NCBI RefSeq assembly: GCF_003148475.1
Contig: NZ_QGGG01000008.1
Coordinates: 62,001-126,000 of the forward strand
Origin: Pseudaminobacter salicylatoxidans
Lineage (GTDB): Bacteria > Pseudomonadota > Alphaproteobacteria > Rhizobiales > Rhizobiaceae
Length of the DNA: 64,000 nt
Reading direction: 5' to 3'
Part shown: positions 36,824 to 45,597 of the stretch, piece after piece
Numbering within the stretch: position 1 is the first letter of the stretch
Layout of the letters: the number at the start of each line of letters is the position of its first letter
The notes under the pieces: generated by a model
What the model saw: the letters and a program-made list of their open reading frames with translations, nothing else
Databases searched by the model: none
What the model was told of the DNA's origin: nothing
Position numbers and translations under genes: made by a program

Positions 36824-37723
36824 ATGGACACACTGACCCGTATGCGGGCCTTCATCGACGTGGTGGAGGCGGAGGGCTTTTCAGCCGCCGCGCGCAAGAT
36901 CGGCCGCTCCAAGGCGCTGCTTTCCAAATATGTGCGCGAGCTGGAAGACGAACTCGGCGCGCTGCTGCTCAACCGCACCACGCGCCAGTTTTCGCTGACC
37001 GAGGCCGGCCACACCTACTATCGCCGCGCCACTGAAATCGTCCGCGAAGTGGACAGCCTAGCCGACGCGGTGCGCGAATCTTCCGGTGACGTGAGAGGCC
37101 GCATCAAGCTGTCGGCGCCGCGCACCTTCGCCGATGCGCCCATCGGCCAGTCGCTGATCGATTTCGCCAAGACCTACCCGGACATCGTGCTGGAAACCCA
37201 TCTGGACGACCGTTTCGTCGATCTGGTCGAGGAGGGTTTCGACCTCGCAATCCGCATTTCGAGGCTCGAGAATTCCTCGCTGATCGCGCGCCGGCTCTCA
37301 CCGTTCTCGGTGCGCATCTGCGCCTCGCCGGAACTGATCGAAAAATATGGCAAGCCCGAGCGGCCGCAGGACATGGCCAATATGCCCTGCATCGTGGACA
37401 CTAACGGGCGCTGGCTGTCCAACTGGCCGTTCCTGGGAGAAAACGGCGAGACGATCACGGTGTCGGTAGACGGCAGGCTGGAAGTGAACAGCCCCATCGT
37501 CACGCGCACGGCCGCGCTTTCCGGTCTCGGCTTTGCCATACTGCCGGATTTCATCGCCGCATCCGACATCGAGGCCGGACGGCTGGTGCCGGTGCTGGAC
37601 GACCGCATTCTGCCTGGCGGCGGCATCTTCGCGGTCTACCCACACCGCCGCTATCTGCCGGCAAAGGTGCGGGTGTTCGTGGACTTTCTTGTGCAGTGGT
37701 TCAAGCCGCAGGATCGTGCCTGA
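36824..37723 (+). CDS. LysR family transcriptional regulator
   Basis: The 299-residue protein has the LysR winged helix-turn-helix at residues 1-60 ('MRAFIDVVEAEGFSAAARKIGRSKALLSKYVRELEDELGALLLNRTTRQFSLTEAG') and the periplasmic-binding-protein-like effector domain. That domain has 'GRIKLSAPRTFADAPIGQSLIDFAKTYPDIVLETHLDDRFVDLVEEGFDLAIRI', the pattern of the large subgroup that includes AaeR/DmlR-like proteins. It is divergent from the decarboxylase gene and shares a 628-base intergenic region with it, so it may regulate that gene, itself or neither. The effector is unknown. Confidence 0.93.
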   Translation: MDTLTRMRAFIDVVEAEGFSAAARKIGRSKALLSKYVRELEDELGALLLNRTTRQFSLTEAGHTYYRRATEIVREVDSLADAVRESSGDVRGRIKLSAPRTFADAPIGQSLIDFAKTYPDIVLETHLDDRFVDLVEEGFDLAIRISRLENSSLIARRLSPFSVRICASPELIEKYGKPERPQDMANMPCIVDTNGRWLSNWPFLGENGETITVSVDGRLEVNSPIVTRTAALSGLGFAILPDFIAASDIEAGRLVPVLDDRILPGGGIFAVYPHRRYLPAKVRVFVDFLVQWFKPQDRA

Positions 37724-37794
37724 CCCATTCCCCGGGATGGTCCCAATTTCGCCGGGTTTCTGATAACCTTCGGTAATCACGAATCCCGACAGGA

Positions 37795-38472
37795 ATGCGA
37801 CCGTCCATGCATGTCAGAACGAGAACGACGACCCTTGCCGCGTCCATCGCCGTGCTTCTCGTTTCGACCGGTCCCGCCAGCGTCCACCCCCATGTCTTCG
37901 CCGAGGCGAGGCTGGACGTGTTGGTCAACCCCGACCGCACGGTAAAGTCGTTGCGCCATGTCTGGCGCTTCGATGACCTGTTTTCGTCCACCGTGCTGAT
38001 GGAGTTCGACAAGAACGGCGATCTCAAGCTCGACGACGCGGAATTGAAGGACGTATCGGACACCGTCTACGAGTCGCTCGCCGAATTTGGCTATTTCCAG
38101 ATCGTGATGGTCGACGGAAAGGACGCGGCGATGAACCCGCCGCCAAAGCTCATGGCCAATTTCGATCAGGACCAGCTCCTGATCCTGTTCGAATCCGAGC
38201 CCAGGGAGCCGCTGAAGCTCTCCGGCAAGGTCAGTTTCGGCGTCTACGATCCGACCTTCTACACGGCCATCGATTTCATCGAGGACGACAACATGGCCGT
38301 GGATGGCATGCCGGCCGATTGCAGCCGCACCGTCATCCGGCCCGATCCGGAAGAAGCGCTTGCCCAGAACCAGGGAACGCTCACCGACGCCTTCTTCAAC
38401 GACCCGACCGGCACGGACATGAGCAAGATTTTCGCCACCCGTCTCGAACTCACCTGCCCAGCCCAAGGATAG
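37795..38472 (+). CDS. DUF1007 family periplasmic protein
   Basis: The 225-residue precursor has a signal peptide ('TTLAASIAVLLVSTGPASVHPHVF'). The mature protein starts near the His-containing 'VHPHVFAEARLDVLVNPDRTVKSLRHVWRFDDLFSSTVLMEFDKNGDLKLDDAEL', typical of DUF1007; the acidic part resembles a single EF-hand-like loop (DKNGDLKLDDAE). Genes of this family lie next to nickel/cobalt transporter genes, as here with the gene 4 bases downstream. That suggests a periplasmic metal-binding partner, which is inference. The start could also be the ATG at 37807. Confidence 0.87.
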   Translation: MRPSMHVRTRTTTLAASIAVLLVSTGPASVHPHVFAEARLDVLVNPDRTVKSLRHVWRFDDLFSSTVLMEFDKNGDLKLDDAELKDVSDTVYESLAEFGYFQIVMVDGKDAAMNPPPKLMANFDQDQLLILFESEPREPLKLSGKVSFGVYDPTFYTAIDFIEDDNMAVDGMPADCSRTVIRPDPEEALAQNQGTLTDAFFNDPTGTDMSKIFATRLELTCPAQG

Positions 38473-38476
38473 CCCC

Positions 38477-39580
38477 GTGAACAGAACCACCGGACGTCTG
38501 GTATTTGCCGCTCTTGTAGCAGGTTGCGCGCTCGCCCAGTTTTCGAGCATGGCCCATGCGCAGAGTTCGCTCGGCATCGGCACCAGCGAGGCAACCATCC
38601 CCTCGACCGGGCTGTTCGGCGGCCTGATGATGTGGATCAACATCCAGCAGCAGGCATTCTATCGCGCGCTCACCGGCGCGCTGAAGGCCATGCGGCAGGA
38701 CGGCGGGCAAATGTGGCTGCTGGTAGGCCTTTCCTTCGCCTACGGCATTTTCCATGCCGCCGGTCCCGGTCATGGCAAGGCGGTCATTTCCTCCTACATG
38801 CTGGCCAATGAGGTGGCGCTGCGGCGCGGCATCATGCTTTCCTTCGTCTCGGCCTTCCTGCAGGCGGCAACGGCCATCGCGATGATGACACTTCTGTTCC
38901 TGGTGCTGCGCGGCACCTCCATCACCATGACCAACGCGACATGGTTCCTGGAAGTGATAAGCTACCTGCTGGTCATGCTCTTCGGTGCATATCTGCTCTG
39001 GCAGAAGGCGGCGCCGCGCATTCGCGGCATGATCGGCGCGAACCCGGCCTACAGCCTTTCGGCGGCGCATGCGCATGATCATCACGATCACGCTTGCGTC
39101 CATCACAGCCATGAACCTGCCGGCGAGGATAGTCACGCGGGCCATGATCATTCGGATCACGCGCATGACCATCATCATCACCACCATCACGGTCCGGGCA
39201 CGGTCTGCTCCACATGCGGGCATTCGCACGCACCGGACCCGGCGATGATATCGGGCGACCATTTCAACTGGAAGACGGCCTGGTCAGCAGTGGCCGCCGT
39301 TGGCCTCAGACCCTGCTCGGGCGCACTGATCGTGCTGACCTTCGCCTTCCTCAACGGCCTTTGGGTCGGCGGCGTTCTTTCGGTTCTTGCAATGGCCGTG
39401 GGCACGGCCATCACCGTCTCGGCGCTGGCCATCATGGCGGTCACCGCCAAGAACTGGGCTGTTTCCTTTGCCGGTGACGGCCGCGCCGGCAATCGCATCC
39501 ATGCCGCGATCGAGATCGGTGGCGCGGGGCTCGTCTTCCTGCTCGGCCTCCTGCTTCTCACCGCAAGCCTGTCGGCCTGA
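38477..39580 (+). CDS. Nickel/cobalt transporter (RcnA/NicO-like)
   Basis: The 367-residue inner-membrane protein has a cleavable-looking N-terminus and six or so membrane helices. The metal-transport motif of the NicO/RcnA family is seen in 'FHAAGPGHGKAVISSYMLANEVALRRGI'. A second motif, 'GLRPCSGALIVLTFAFLNGLWVGGV', lies after the central loop. That loop, about residues 196-250, is extremely rich in His and Asp (including a run of seven His), a metal-binding feature of this family. The start is a GTG 4 bases after the DUF1007 stop. Export of Ni/Co is likely, but uptake cannot be excluded. Confidence 0.88.
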   Translation: MNRTTGRLVFAALVAGCALAQFSSMAHAQSSLGIGTSEATIPSTGLFGGLMMWINIQQQAFYRALTGALKAMRQDGGQMWLLVGLSFAYGIFHAAGPGHGKAVISSYMLANEVALRRGIMLSFVSAFLQAATAIAMMTLLFLVLRGTSITMTNATWFLEVISYLLVMLFGAYLLWQKAAPRIRGMIGANPAYSLSAAHAHDHHDHACVHHSHEPAGEDSHAGHDHSDHAHDHHHHHHHGPGTVCSTCGHSHAPDPAMISGDHFNWKTAWSAVAAVGLRPCSGALIVLTFAFLNGLWVGGVLSVLAMAVGTAITVSALAIMAVTAKNWAVSFAGDGRAGNRIHAAIEIGGAGLVFLLGLLLLTASLSA

Positions 39581-39592
39581 CCGGCGATCACA

Positions 39593-39625
39593 AAAATCGC
39601 CCTGGCCGTGGCAGCGACCAGGGCG
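39593..39625 (-). terminator. Rho-independent terminator for the minus-strand small secreted gene
   Basis: Read on the minus strand, CGCCCTGG (39618-39625) and CCAGGGCG (39598-39605) form an 8-bp stem around a 12-base loop, followed by ATTTTTG. It lies between the convergent transporter gene and the small gene at 39665-39907. Confidence 0.8.
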
Positions 39626-39664
39626 AAGAACAATCGGTCCGGCCGGCGGGCCGGCCCGACTGAT

Positions 39665-39907
39665 TTACATGGCCGACTTGTTCTCTTCCTTCTTCGGAGC
39701 AGCCTTCTTGTGGTGCTTCTTGTGCGTGGTCTTCTTATGATGAACGTTCTTGTTCATTTTCTTGACCGGCGCATTGGTGTTCTCGGTGGGGGAGCTGTAC
39801 GTGGTGGTCGTGCCTGCGGCATTGGCCGTGGCGGCGAACATCGGAGCCGAGAAGGCCAGGGCAACGGTCAGGCCAAGAGCCGACATCAGGGACTTGGAGA
39901 GGGTCAT
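39665..39907 (-). CDS. Small secreted Lys/His-rich protein
   Basis: The 80-residue precursor has a classical signal peptide (residues 1-30, 'LMSALGLTVALAFSAPMFAATANAA') and a mature part of about 50 residues rich in Lys, His and Thr, with no Cys. No family with a known function is recognised. Short basic secreted proteins of this kind are common in Rhizobiales. AGGAAACC lies before the ATG, and a terminator follows the stop. Confidence 0.8.
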   Translation of the reverse strand: MTLSKSLMSALGLTVALAFSAPMFAATANAAGTTTTYSSPTENTNAPVKKMNKNVHHKKTTHKKHHKKAAPKKEENKSAM

Positions 39908-39950
39908 GATAGGTTTCCTTGTCTAGAGGGGCCTGGGTTAACGTGGCCGA

Positions 39951-40244
39951 TCATGGCTCGATCGGCTGCACTCCGAGCATCTTCAGCGCGGTCGCATAGG
40001 CGCGTATGCCCTGTGCCTGGCGGTTGCCTGCACAGAATTTCACGGCCTTGCGCTGAAGGGCTTTCGCTTCGGCGGCCCGTTTTGCCTCCGCGTGCTCGGT
40101 GATTGCGTGGGAGAACTGCTGCTGCAGCTGATTGCATTGATCGGCCCGCGACGTCGTCCCCCGTGCCAGTGACTGGGTGGCAGCAGCGCCAAGCGCAAGC
40201 GCGGCGAGCAGAACGATCATCGAACTGGTCCCTGACTTTTGCAT
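39951..40244 (-). CDS. Small secreted protein, function unknown
   Basis: The 97-residue precursor has a signal peptide ('SSMIVLLAALALGAAATQSLARG') and a helical mature part ('CNQLQQQFSHAITEHAEAKRAAEAKALQRKAVKFCAGNRQAQGIRAYATALKMLGVQP') with two Cys that could form a disulfide. It lies 43 bases before the Lys/His-rich gene on the same strand. I cannot assign a function. Confidence 0.75.
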   Translation of the reverse strand: MQKSGTSSMIVLLAALALGAAATQSLARGTTSRADQCNQLQQQFSHAITEHAEAKRAAEAKALQRKAVKFCAGNRQAQGIRAYATALKMLGVQPIEP

Positions 40245-40444
40245 GACGACCCCTGAACCGGTGACTGGCAGCAGGGTCTTTATGCGGGGCCGTCATGTCC
40301 GGCGTTTTTCTGCTCTGCAGAATTTTGTTTCCGGATTGTAACAGCCGCTGTCCGCCGCTTCGCCTCGCTGGTCAATTCCGCGGTTGAACCTTATTTTGCC
40401 AATGTGCGGGCCGATCCCGATTCCGCCGATCAGGAACCCATGAA

Positions 40445-41161
40445 TTGAAGACTGAAGCCCACATTCTGATTGTCGATGACGACAAGGAAATCCGTGATCT
40501 GCTTCAGGAATATTTCCAGAAGCACGGGCTTCGCGTTTCCACCGCTCGCGACGAGGACGAAATGCAGGCCGCGCTGCGCCGCACCGCCATCGACCTCATC
40601 ATTCTGGACGTGATGCTGCCCGGTAAAAGCGGGCTGGATATCTGTCGCGAGCTGAGGACGCACTCGGCCGTTCCCATCATCATGCTCACCGCCGTGACGG
40701 AAACGATCGACCGCATCGTGGGACTGGAAATGGGCGCGGACGACTATGTGCCCAAGCCCTTCGATCCGCGCGAGCTTCTGGCGCGCACGCGCGCGGTGCT
40801 GCGCCGGCGCGCGGACCCCGGCGCCGCCTACAAACCTTTACAGCAAATCTACAAATTCGCCGGCTGGACCCTCGATTCCGGACGCCGCCGGCTGCTCAAT
40901 CCGGAAGATGTCCGCATCGAACTCACCACCGCCGAGTTCAATCTGCTGCTGACGCTCGCCAGAAGCGCGCAGCGCGTGCTGAGCCGCGACCAGCTCATCG
41001 AGCTTTCGAACCAGAATGGCGATTACAGCTACGACCGGAGCGTCGACATTCTGGTCAGCCGCCTGCGCCGCAAGATGGAGGATGATCCGCGCGCGCCGAA
41101 ACTGATCCTCACCGTGCGCGGCGGCGGCTACCAATTCGTGCCGGAGGTCGTCGCCGAATGA
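40445..41161 (+). CDS. OmpR-family response regulator
   Basis: The 238-residue protein has a complete receiver domain with acidic residues D11-D13, phospho-acceptor D55 ('LIILDVMLPG') and the conserved Lys in 'VPKPFDPRELLART'. A winged-helix DNA-binding domain follows ('FKFAGWTLDSGRRRLLNPEDVRIELTTAEFNLLLTLARSAQRVLSRDQLIEL', 'RSVDILVSRLRRKMEDDP'). The start is a TTG at 40445 with AGGA 9 bases upstream. It overlaps the histidine kinase gene by 4 bases, so they form a cognate pair. The signal is unknown. Confidence 0.93.
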   Translation: MKTEAHILIVDDDKEIRDLLQEYFQKHGLRVSTARDEDEMQAALRRTAIDLIILDVMLPGKSGLDICRELRTHSAVPIIMLTAVTETIDRIVGLEMGADDYVPKPFDPRELLARTRAVLRRRADPGAAYKPLQQIYKFAGWTLDSGRRRLLNPEDVRIELTTAEFNLLLTLARSAQRVLSRDQLIELSNQNGDYSYDRSVDILVSRLRRKMEDDPRAPKLILTVRGGGYQFVPEVVAE

Positions 41162-42597
41162 AATGGCTGCTGCCGCGATCGCTGCCGGCCTGGGTGCTGC
41201 TGATCGTCATCGCGGGGCTTCTCGCAATCCAGGTCTCGACGCTCTCCATCGTGGCGCGCGAGCGGGCGGCCTCCAACAACATCCTCGACCTGTTTCGTCT
41301 CAACGACCGCGCACTTTCGCTGGTACGTCTGACATATGCGGCCACGCCGGAAGAGCGTAAAACCGTCGCCGCCGGCCTCTCCGTGCCGCCCTATGCTGTG
41401 ACGATGTCCGACACGCCCGCCATCACCACCACGATCCCGAGCGACGACGAGATGGCTGAAATGGAAGACATCATCGTCGGCCGCCTCTCCAAATATGGCG
41501 TGCAGGACGCGCGCGTGCGCCGCGAAACCGCGACCGACGCCGAAAGCAGCCCGCACCGGCCCCGCGCGCCGCAACAGCAAGAAGACATCGGCAGCATCGA
41601 ACGCGAATTGCTGGAGCTTTCGGCCGATTTCACGAAAAGCGACACGCTGATCGCGTCGATCGAGTTCAATGATGGCCAGTGGCTCAACTTCGTCATGCCC
41701 TCAACGCCGCTGAGCCCGATCCTGACCTCGCAGAGCCTGCCCCTGTTCGCCTCCGCGGCGGCGGCGGTGGTGCTCCTGTCGATCTGGCTGCTGCGGCGTT
41801 TGACTGCGCCTTACAGAGCACTCGAAAGCGCTGTGCACCGCATCGGCGAGGACCTGAAAAGTCCGCCCCTGCCAGAACATGGCAGCAGCGAATACAAATC
41901 CGCTGCGCGCGCGGTCAACACCATGCAGGCGCGGCTGCGCGAATATGTCGAGGATCGCGAACTGCTGGCGGCCGCGCTCGCCCACGACCTGCGCACGCCA
42001 CTGACACGCATCCGCCTGCGGCTGGAGCTTCTGCGCAAATCGCCGCTGAAGACGGCGCTGATGCAGAACCTTGCCGACATCGAGTCAATTTCCTCATCGG
42101 TTCTGGACTTCGCCACTCATGACGGGGGCCATGACGATCTGGAGCGGATCGACTTCTGGTCGCTGGTGGATTCCGTTACCGACGGCAATCCGCATGTCTC
42201 TTTCGACGAAACGACGGCGCCCCTGCGTGGACTGGTCTGTCTCGGCCGCGCCGTACCCTTGCGCCGCTGCATCACCAATCTGATCGAAAACGCCGTGAAA
42301 TATGGCGGCGCGGCACGATTGGGCCTTTCGCACACCGACGACCGCATCGTGCTGACGATCGATGATGATGGCCCCGGCATACCGCAAGATCACATGGAAA
42401 AGGTGTTCCGTCCCTTCACCCGCGTGGAGGGGTCGCGCAACCGGCAGACGGGCGGCTTCGGCCTTGGCCTGACCATTGCCCGCAACATCGCCCGAAGCTT
42501 CGGCGGCGACGTGGTTCTGGAAAACCGTGCCGGCGGCGGCTTGCGCACGACGCTGACACTGCCGCGCGCGGCGGATGCGTATTCGGGGTCGGGCTGA
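41158..42597 (+). CDS. Sensor histidine kinase
   Basis: The 479-residue inner-membrane kinase has a membrane segment at about residues 9-33, a periplasmic sensor region of about 150 residues, a second membrane segment near residues 196-216, then HAMP. The HisKA domain ('ALAHDLRTPLTRIRLRLELL', phospho-accepting His in the H-box) and HATPase_c ('CITNLIENAVKYG', 'TIDDDGPGIP', 'GGFGLGLTIARNIARSFGG') are complete. It is co-transcribed with the OmpR-type regulator just upstream. No feature in the sensor region identifies the stimulus. Confidence 0.93.
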   Translation: MKWLLPRSLPAWVLLIVIAGLLAIQVSTLSIVARERAASNNILDLFRLNDRALSLVRLTYAATPEERKTVAAGLSVPPYAVTMSDTPAITTTIPSDDEMAEMEDIIVGRLSKYGVQDARVRRETATDAESSPHRPRAPQQQEDIGSIERELLELSADFTKSDTLIASIEFNDGQWLNFVMPSTPLSPILTSQSLPLFASAAAAVVLLSIWLLRRLTAPYRALESAVHRIGEDLKSPPLPEHGSSEYKSAARAVNTMQARLREYVEDRELLAAALAHDLRTPLTRIRLRLELLRKSPLKTALMQNLADIESISSSVLDFATHDGGHDDLERIDFWSLVDSVTDGNPHVSFDETTAPLRGLVCLGRAVPLRRCITNLIENAVKYGGAARLGLSHTDDRIVLTIDDDGPGIPQDHMEKVFRPFTRVEGSRNRQTGGFGLGLTIARNIARSFGGDVVLENRAGGGLRTTLTLPRAADAYSGSG

Positions 42598-42611
42598 TTT
42601 CTGAGTCGATC

Positions 42612-42818
42612 TCAGCGCGAGCGCTTCTTCTGGCTGCGGGCACGCAACCAGAAAACCACGAAGAAGGCCACGACGAACAGCACCGCCACGGCACCGGCCG
42701 CAATGGGGGAGACGCTGCCGATGTCAAGCATGATGGTGGGCATGAAATAGGCAAAAAGCCCAAAGCCCACCAGAATCACCGCCGCGGCGATTGCATTGCT
42801 GCGGTTGTTCGAATCCAT
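42612..42818 (-). CDS. Small two-helix membrane protein
   Basis: The 68-residue product starting MDSNNRSNAIAAAVIL has two membrane segments ('AIAAAVILVGFGLFAYFMPTIML' and 'IAAGAVAVLFVVAFFVVFWL') and a basic tail ('RARSQKKRSR'). No known family is recognised. The start at 42818 is chosen because a longer frame upstream (to 42950) encodes an unlikely Arg/Pro-rich extension that overlaps the end of the GNAT gene. It is convergent with the histidine kinase gene. Confidence 0.65.
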   Translation of the reverse strand: MDSNNRSNAIAAAVILVGFGLFAYFMPTIMLDIGSVSPIAAGAVAVLFVVAFFVVFWLRARSQKKRSR

Positions 42819-42861
42819 CGTTATTCCCATTCCGTTGCAGGGCCGAGCGACCGGCCCTCCG

Positions 42862-43548
42862 CTACGCGCCGGCTTCGGCGCGAAAATCTTCCAGCCGTTT
42901 TTTCTGGCCGCCATCGGCATCGAAATTAGTCGGGTCGAGCCAGTTGTCATAGGCGCGTTTCAGCGCAGGCCACTCACCGTCGATCACCGAATACCATGCC
43001 GTATCGCGATTTTCGCCCTTCACGACCAGATGCTGGCGGAAAATCCCCTCGAATTTGAAGCCGAAACGCTCAGCCGCCCGCTTCGAGGGCAGATTGGCAT
43101 TGTTGCACTTCCACTCATAGCGGCGATAGCCGAGCGTATCGAAGGCATATTGCATGAACAGGAATTGCGCTTCCGTGGCGGCGGGCCTGCGCGAGATGAG
43201 CGGTCCCCAATAGATATTGCCGATCTCTATGACGCCATTGCCAGCATCGATGCGCATCAAGGTCTGCCGTCCGGCGATCTTGCCGCTCGCCTTGTCGATG
43301 ACCGTGAAGAACAGCGGATCGTCGCTGGCGGCCGCTTTGTCGAGCCAGGGCTGGAACGCCGCGCGGCTTTGCGGCGGATAGTCCGGCAGCCAGCGGAAGC
43401 GACCATCGGCATCCGCCACCGACGAAGCAGCAAACAGCCCGTCGCCATGCCTGGAAGGGTCGAGCGGCTCGATCCGCACATAGCGCCCTTCCATGACTTC
43501 GCGCCGCGGGCGCGGCCGCGGCTGCCAGTTTGCCAGATCCTTCGTCAT
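42862..43548 (-). CDS. GNAT family N-acetyltransferase (RimJ/RimL-like)
   Basis: The 228-residue cytoplasmic protein resembles the RimJ/RimL-type acetyltransferases ('GRYVRIEPLDPSRHGDGLFAAS', 'LFFTVIDKASGKIAGRQTLMRIDAGNGVIEIGNIYWGPLISRRPAATEAQFLFMQYAFDTLGYRRYEWKCNNANLPSKRAAERFGFKFEGIFRQ'). The substrate, a protein N-terminus or small molecule, is unknown. The start MTKDLANWQPRP at 43548 is preferred over an upstream frame to 43704 that would run into the divergent aminotransferase gene. Confidence 0.9.
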   Translation of the reverse strand: MTKDLANWQPRPRPRREVMEGRYVRIEPLDPSRHGDGLFAASSVADADGRFRWLPDYPPQSRAAFQPWLDKAAASDDPLFFTVIDKASGKIAGRQTLMRIDAGNGVIEIGNIYWGPLISRRPAATEAQFLFMQYAFDTLGYRRYEWKCNNANLPSKRAAERFGFKFEGIFRQHLVVKGENRDTAWYSVIDGEWPALKRAYDNWLDPTNFDADGGQKKRLEDFRAEAGA

Positions 43549-43633
43549 CCGTTGTGTCCTCAAGATTGACTTTCCTTGCGTGAAAGCCTCACAAAAACGC
43601 ATTCTGCACGAAAGAACCAGACAGGCGCGAACC

Positions 43634-44833
43634 ATGCTCCAAACGATTGCCGCTTTCGACCGCCTCGGCGAGGAGAACGCCTTTGCCGTGCTCGCACGCG
43701 CCACGCAACTCGCCCATCAAGGCCGCGACATCGTCAATCTCGGCATCGGCCAGCCGGATTTCAGCACACCGCCGCACATCGTCGAGGCCGCGATAAAGGC
43801 ATTGCGCGACGGCCACCACGGCTACACGCCCGCCAATGGCCTGCTGGCCACGCGCGAGGCGGTGGCGCGTCGCACGCTGGCCACCACCGGTGTGGAAATA
43901 TCGCCCGAGAGCGTGATGATCATGCCCGGCGGCAAGCCGACCATGTTCGCCGCGATCCTGATGTTCGGTGAACCGGGCGCGGAAATCCTCTACTCCGATC
44001 CAGGCTTTCCCATCTATCGCTCGATGATCGAGTTCACCGGCGCGACCCCTGTTCCCGTGCCGATGCGCGAGGCCAACGGCTTCGCCTTCCCGGCCGAGGA
44101 AACGCTGGCGCTGATCACGCCCAGAACGCGGCTTCTGATCCTCAACTCGCCGGCCAACCCGACCGGCGGCGTCACGCCGCGCGCCGAAATCGAAAAACTG
44201 GTGAAGGGGCTGGAGGCGCATCCACATGTCGCAATCCTTTCGGACGAGATCTATGACGTCATGACCTATGATGGCGAGCAGCATTGCTCGCTGCTGCGAT
44301 TTCCTGAAATCCGCGACCGCCTGATCGTGCTCAACGGCTGGTCCAAGACCTGGGCGATGACCGGCTGGCGCATGGGCTGGTCGATCTGGCCGAACTCCGT
44401 AGAAAGCGGCCACCTTTATGACAAGGTCCGCAAGCTGGCGGTGAACTGCTGGTCCTGCGTCAACGCGCCGAGCCAATGGGCAGGCATCGCAGCCATCGAT
44501 GGGCCACAGGACGAGGTCGAAAAGATGCTGCGGGCCTTCGACCGGCGCCGCAAGGTGGTGGTCGAAGGGCTGAACGCCCTGCCCGGCATTTCCTGTATCA
44601 CGCCGAAGGGCGCTTTCTATGCGTTCCCCAACATCGCCGCCACGGGCTGGAAATCGAAGCAGCTTGCAAGCGCGCTTCTGGAGGAAGCCGGCGTAGCGCT
44701 CATCGGCGGGCCGGACTTCGGCATGCTCGGCGAAGGCTATATCCGGCTTTCCTACGCCAATTCCGAAGAAAACATCCTGCGCGCGCTGGAGCGAATCGGC
44801 GAATTTCTGTCGCACCGCAGTGCAAGCGTGTAG
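43634..44833 (+). CDS. Pyridoxal phosphate aminotransferase, class I/II
   Basis: The 399-residue enzyme belongs to the fold-type I aspartate-aminotransferase family. It shows 'NLGIGQPDFSTPPHIVEAAIKALRDGHHGYTPANG', the 'LNSPANPTGGV' substrate segment, 'ILSDEIYDVMTYDG' with the Asp that binds the PLP nitrogen, and the Schiff-base Lys K238 in 'LNGWSKTWAMTGWRMGW'. The C-terminus carries the arginine that binds the substrate carboxylate ('YIRLSYANSEENI'). Specificity (aspartate, aromatic or other amino acids) cannot be told. It is divergent from the GNAT gene across 85 bases. Confidence 0.92.
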   Translation: MLQTIAAFDRLGEENAFAVLARATQLAHQGRDIVNLGIGQPDFSTPPHIVEAAIKALRDGHHGYTPANGLLATREAVARRTLATTGVEISPESVMIMPGGKPTMFAAILMFGEPGAEILYSDPGFPIYRSMIEFTGATPVPVPMREANGFAFPAEETLALITPRTRLLILNSPANPTGGVTPRAEIEKLVKGLEAHPHVAILSDEIYDVMTYDGEQHCSLLRFPEIRDRLIVLNGWSKTWAMTGWRMGWSIWPNSVESGHLYDKVRKLAVNCWSCVNAPSQWAGIAAIDGPQDEVEKMLRAFDRRRKVVVEGLNALPGISCITPKGAFYAFPNIAATGWKSKQLASALLEEAGVALIGGPDFGMLGEGYIRLSYANSEENILRALERIGEFLSHRSASV

Positions 44834-44890
44834 GCGCGTTGATGCGCCCCGTACCGTCGTATGAAGCGGCAAGGCAACGGTGCGGCAACC

Positions 44891-45478
44891 TTAATCCGGG
44901 GGTGTGATCGCGGCACGCCCGCTGGTTATGTCCGTGACCATGCGGATGGTCTCCTGCAATTCCCTCTCCGGGAGCGTCACCACAAGCTCTGCCCCTTCCG
45001 CGCCGAAGGTTTCGCCTGCGATGTGCACGCCGGCGCGCGCCGAAAGCCGTGCCTTGACCAGCGCAAGATCGCTGAAGCCGCACCCTATGGCCACATCGAC
45101 GGTGGCCACGAGCTCCACTTTCGCCGCCGCGCGCAAACAGGAGGCGGCAGTGCCGCCATAGGCACGCATGAGCCCGCCACTGCCCAGTAATATGCCCCCG
45201 AACCAGCGCGTGACCAGAACCACCACGCCATCCAGCGACTGCCCGTCGATTGCCTGCAGGATCGGCTTGCCTGCGGTGCCGCCGGGCTCGCCGTCGTCGT
45301 TGAAGCGATAGTTCTGGCCCATGCGCCACGCCCAGCAATTGTGGGTCGCGCCGGAATCCGAATGCGCGGCGATGAATTCTCGCGCGGCCTGTTCGCTCGC
45401 GACAGGCCCGGCCACCGCATGGAAGCGGCTTTTTCTGATCTCCTGGCTGAAGGTCTCGACGTTTTCGAGGCTGAACAT
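44891..45478 (-). CDS. YigZ/IMPACT family protein
   Basis: The 195-residue protein has the UPF0029/IMPACT domain ('HAVAGPVASEQAAREFIAAHSDSGATHNCWAWRMGQNYRFNDDGEPGGTAGKPILQAIDGQSLDGVVVLVTRWFGGILLGSGGLMRAYGGTAASCLRAA'), which is highly conserved in bacteria. Its exact role is not settled; the fold suggests RNA or ribosome-linked function. MFSLENVETF at 45478 is taken as the start; the longer frame reaches into the CRISPR upstream region. It marks the chromosomal left border of the CRISPR locus. Confidence 0.9.
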   Translation of the reverse strand: MFSLENVETFSQEIRKSRFHAVAGPVASEQAAREFIAAHSDSGATHNCWAWRMGQNYRFNDDGEPGGTAGKPILQAIDGQSLDGVVVLVTRWFGGILLGSGGLMRAYGGTAASCLRAAAKVELVATVDVAIGCGFSDLALVKARLSARAGVHIAGETFGAEGAELVVTLPERELQETIRMVTDITSGRAAITPPD

Positions 45479-45597
45479 CTTTCGCGTCCTTTTACCCGGA
45501 CGTCCTAACCCCCATACGCCGCAGAGCCAAGTGCCTGCACGCATGCCAGCAGAAAGTGGCAGCTCGCGGCGGGCCGTAGCCTGTGATGCGAACAATG

